A DNA stretch of 5,548 nt, from assembly GCA_002255065.1 (NCBI GenBank), contig NJEF01000097.1, positions 1 to 5,548 on the forward strand. The letters are read 5' to 3'. Shown in pieces: positions 4,952 through 5,548 of this stretch. The position numbers were made by a program, and so were the translations under genes. The notes below the pieces were generated by a model. That model worked only from the letters and a program-made list of their open reading frames with translations. It had not been told where the DNA came from and searched no databases. Positions within the stretch are counted from its first letter, which is position 1, and every line of letters begins with the position of its first letter. Source of the DNA: Desulfurococcales archaeon ex4484_204 (GTDB taxonomy: Archaea; Thermoproteota; Thermoprotei_A; Sulfolobales; NBVN01).

Positions 4952-5548
4952 CTAGTTCTCTCCCTCGTAAAGCTAAACAATACGTCCAAGCTCTTAGATA
5001 CCTTACTAACACCATCTACATATTGTCTTAGAACCCTCTCCGCCTTTTTGTAATCGGTCGACGTAACCTCAACCCTGTATCTCGGTGCTCCAACAACATA
5101 CACCCTTATAGTGGTCTCTTTATCTCTCTCAATACCCTCAATAGGTTCCGTTAATACCCTCTTTATTCTTTCAACACCATCCGGTGAGTAACTTATTAAA
5201 GTTAGAATGCCCTGAATCTTCACCCTCTTTATAATTATATGCTTCCTGATCTCCTCCATAAGAGGTTTAATCCACTCCTCCGAGATCCCTGCCTCCCTTA
5301 ACGCCTCCTCCCCTTTATAGGCTGCCTCCTCAAAAGCGGCATACATTTCTCCATAAAAGTCCTCCAATCTCCACCCAACCTCATCATACGCCTTATCCAA
5401 CGTCTTCCCAATGCTCTTAGCAGCCATTTCCAGAATTTTCTCAGCTCTCTGAGCCCTCTTCCACTCTAAAACCTTCCTCCTCTGCTCAGAGGGGTTAACC
5501 CTCTTGAGGGATACGTCAACATGACCTCTCCTTCTATCAACCCTTATT
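4948..5548 (-). CDS. aif2a: Translation initiation factor aIF2 subunit alpha, C-terminal 199 residues (5' end outside the window)
   Basis: aIF2-alpha is part of the heterotrimeric aIF2 that brings Met-tRNAi to the small subunit. The frame is open from the window edge, well upstream of the first visible internal ATG (5427). The first visible residues, IRVDRRRGHVDVSLKRVNP, are the end of the S1/OB domain; EQRRKVLEWKRAQRAEKIL begins the helical domain, which runs on with DEVGWRLEDFYGEMYAAFEE and an EALREAGI segment to about residue 110. The alpha/beta C-terminal domain that binds aIF2-gamma follows (KIQGILTLISYSPDGVERIK, then ETTIRVYVVGAPRYRVEVTS and DYKKAERVLRQYVD). The family is usually about 265-275 residues, so roughly the first quarter, including the loop that corresponds to the eukaryotic Ser51 region, lies beyond the window. 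It stops in a 4-nt ATGA overlap with nop10. Confidence 0.95.
   Translation of the reverse strand, partial: IRVDRRRGHVDVSLKRVNPSEQRRKVLEWKRAQRAEKILEMAAKSIGKTLDKAYDEVGWRLEDFYGEMYAAFEEAAYKGEEALREAGISEEWIKPLMEEIRKHIIIKRVKIQGILTLISYSPDGVERIKRVLTEPIEGIERDKETTIRVYVVGAPRYRVEVTSTDYKKAERVLRQYVDGVSKVSKSLDVLFSFTRERTR

Noticed and set aside
4948..5427. aIF2-alpha starting at the ATG at 5427
   Set aside because: The frame continues upstream to the window edge with clear S1-domain sequence (VDRRRGHVDVSLKR), so that ATG is internal and the gene is truncated only by the window.
1..5548. CRISPR array, insertion sequence or long repeats
   Set aside because: No regularly spaced repeats, transposase-like frames or terminal inverted repeats were seen; base and codon use is even across the window.

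Overview
The window is archaeal. It carries archaeal translation initiation factor aIF2-alpha, the H/ACA RNP protein Nop10, CDP-archaeol synthase (CarS), a Dim1/KsgA rRNA methylase, a Clp1-family RNA 5'-kinase and a RadB-like RecA paralog. Start regions have AT-rich box-A-like elements about 25 bp from start codons and often no Shine-Dalgarno. Arginine is mostly AGG/AGA, proteins are rich in Lys/Arg/Glu, and genes are tightly packed. This suggests a thermophilic archaeon, plausibly of the TACK group; the exact lineage cannot be read from the sequence. No mobile element, CRISPR array, tRNA or rRNA was found.

Layout, left to right. Bases 1-341 (minus) are the N-terminal part of a UbiD-family decarboxylase, cut by the window edge. 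A Clp1-type kinase (329-1633, minus) overlaps its start by 13 bp, so the two are probably co-transcribed. A 56-bp divergent promoter region separates clp1 from ksgA (1690-2508, plus). ksgA converges, with 2 bp between stop codons, on a small DUF134/UPF0251 helix-turn-helix protein (2511-2831, minus). Upstream of that on the same strand is an uncharacterised protein with an apparent RNase H/RuvC-like core (2902-3615). A 63-bp divergent promoter region leads to a shortened RadB-like ATPase (3679-4158, plus), whose 3' end overlaps carS (about 4136-4690, plus). After a 108-bp gap come nop10 (4799-4951, minus; only 50 codons) and the C-terminal three quarters of aIF2-alpha (4948-5548, minus), joined by an ATGA stop/start overlap.

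The main theme is RNA and ribosome biology: rRNA dimethylation (KsgA), RNA 5'-phosphorylation (Clp1), pseudouridylation (Nop10) and initiator tRNA delivery (aIF2-alpha). Isoprenoid lipid metabolism is a second thread (CarS, and possibly the UbiD protein if it is the mevalonate-branch decarboxylase).

The least conventional part is 2511-4158. There a probable RNase H-fold protein with a D-E-D set of acidic residues lies divergently from a RadB-like protein that appears to lack about 50 residues of the C-terminal half of its RecA core. Nothing seen amounts to a clear new multi-gene system; this pair is the best candidate for follow-up.
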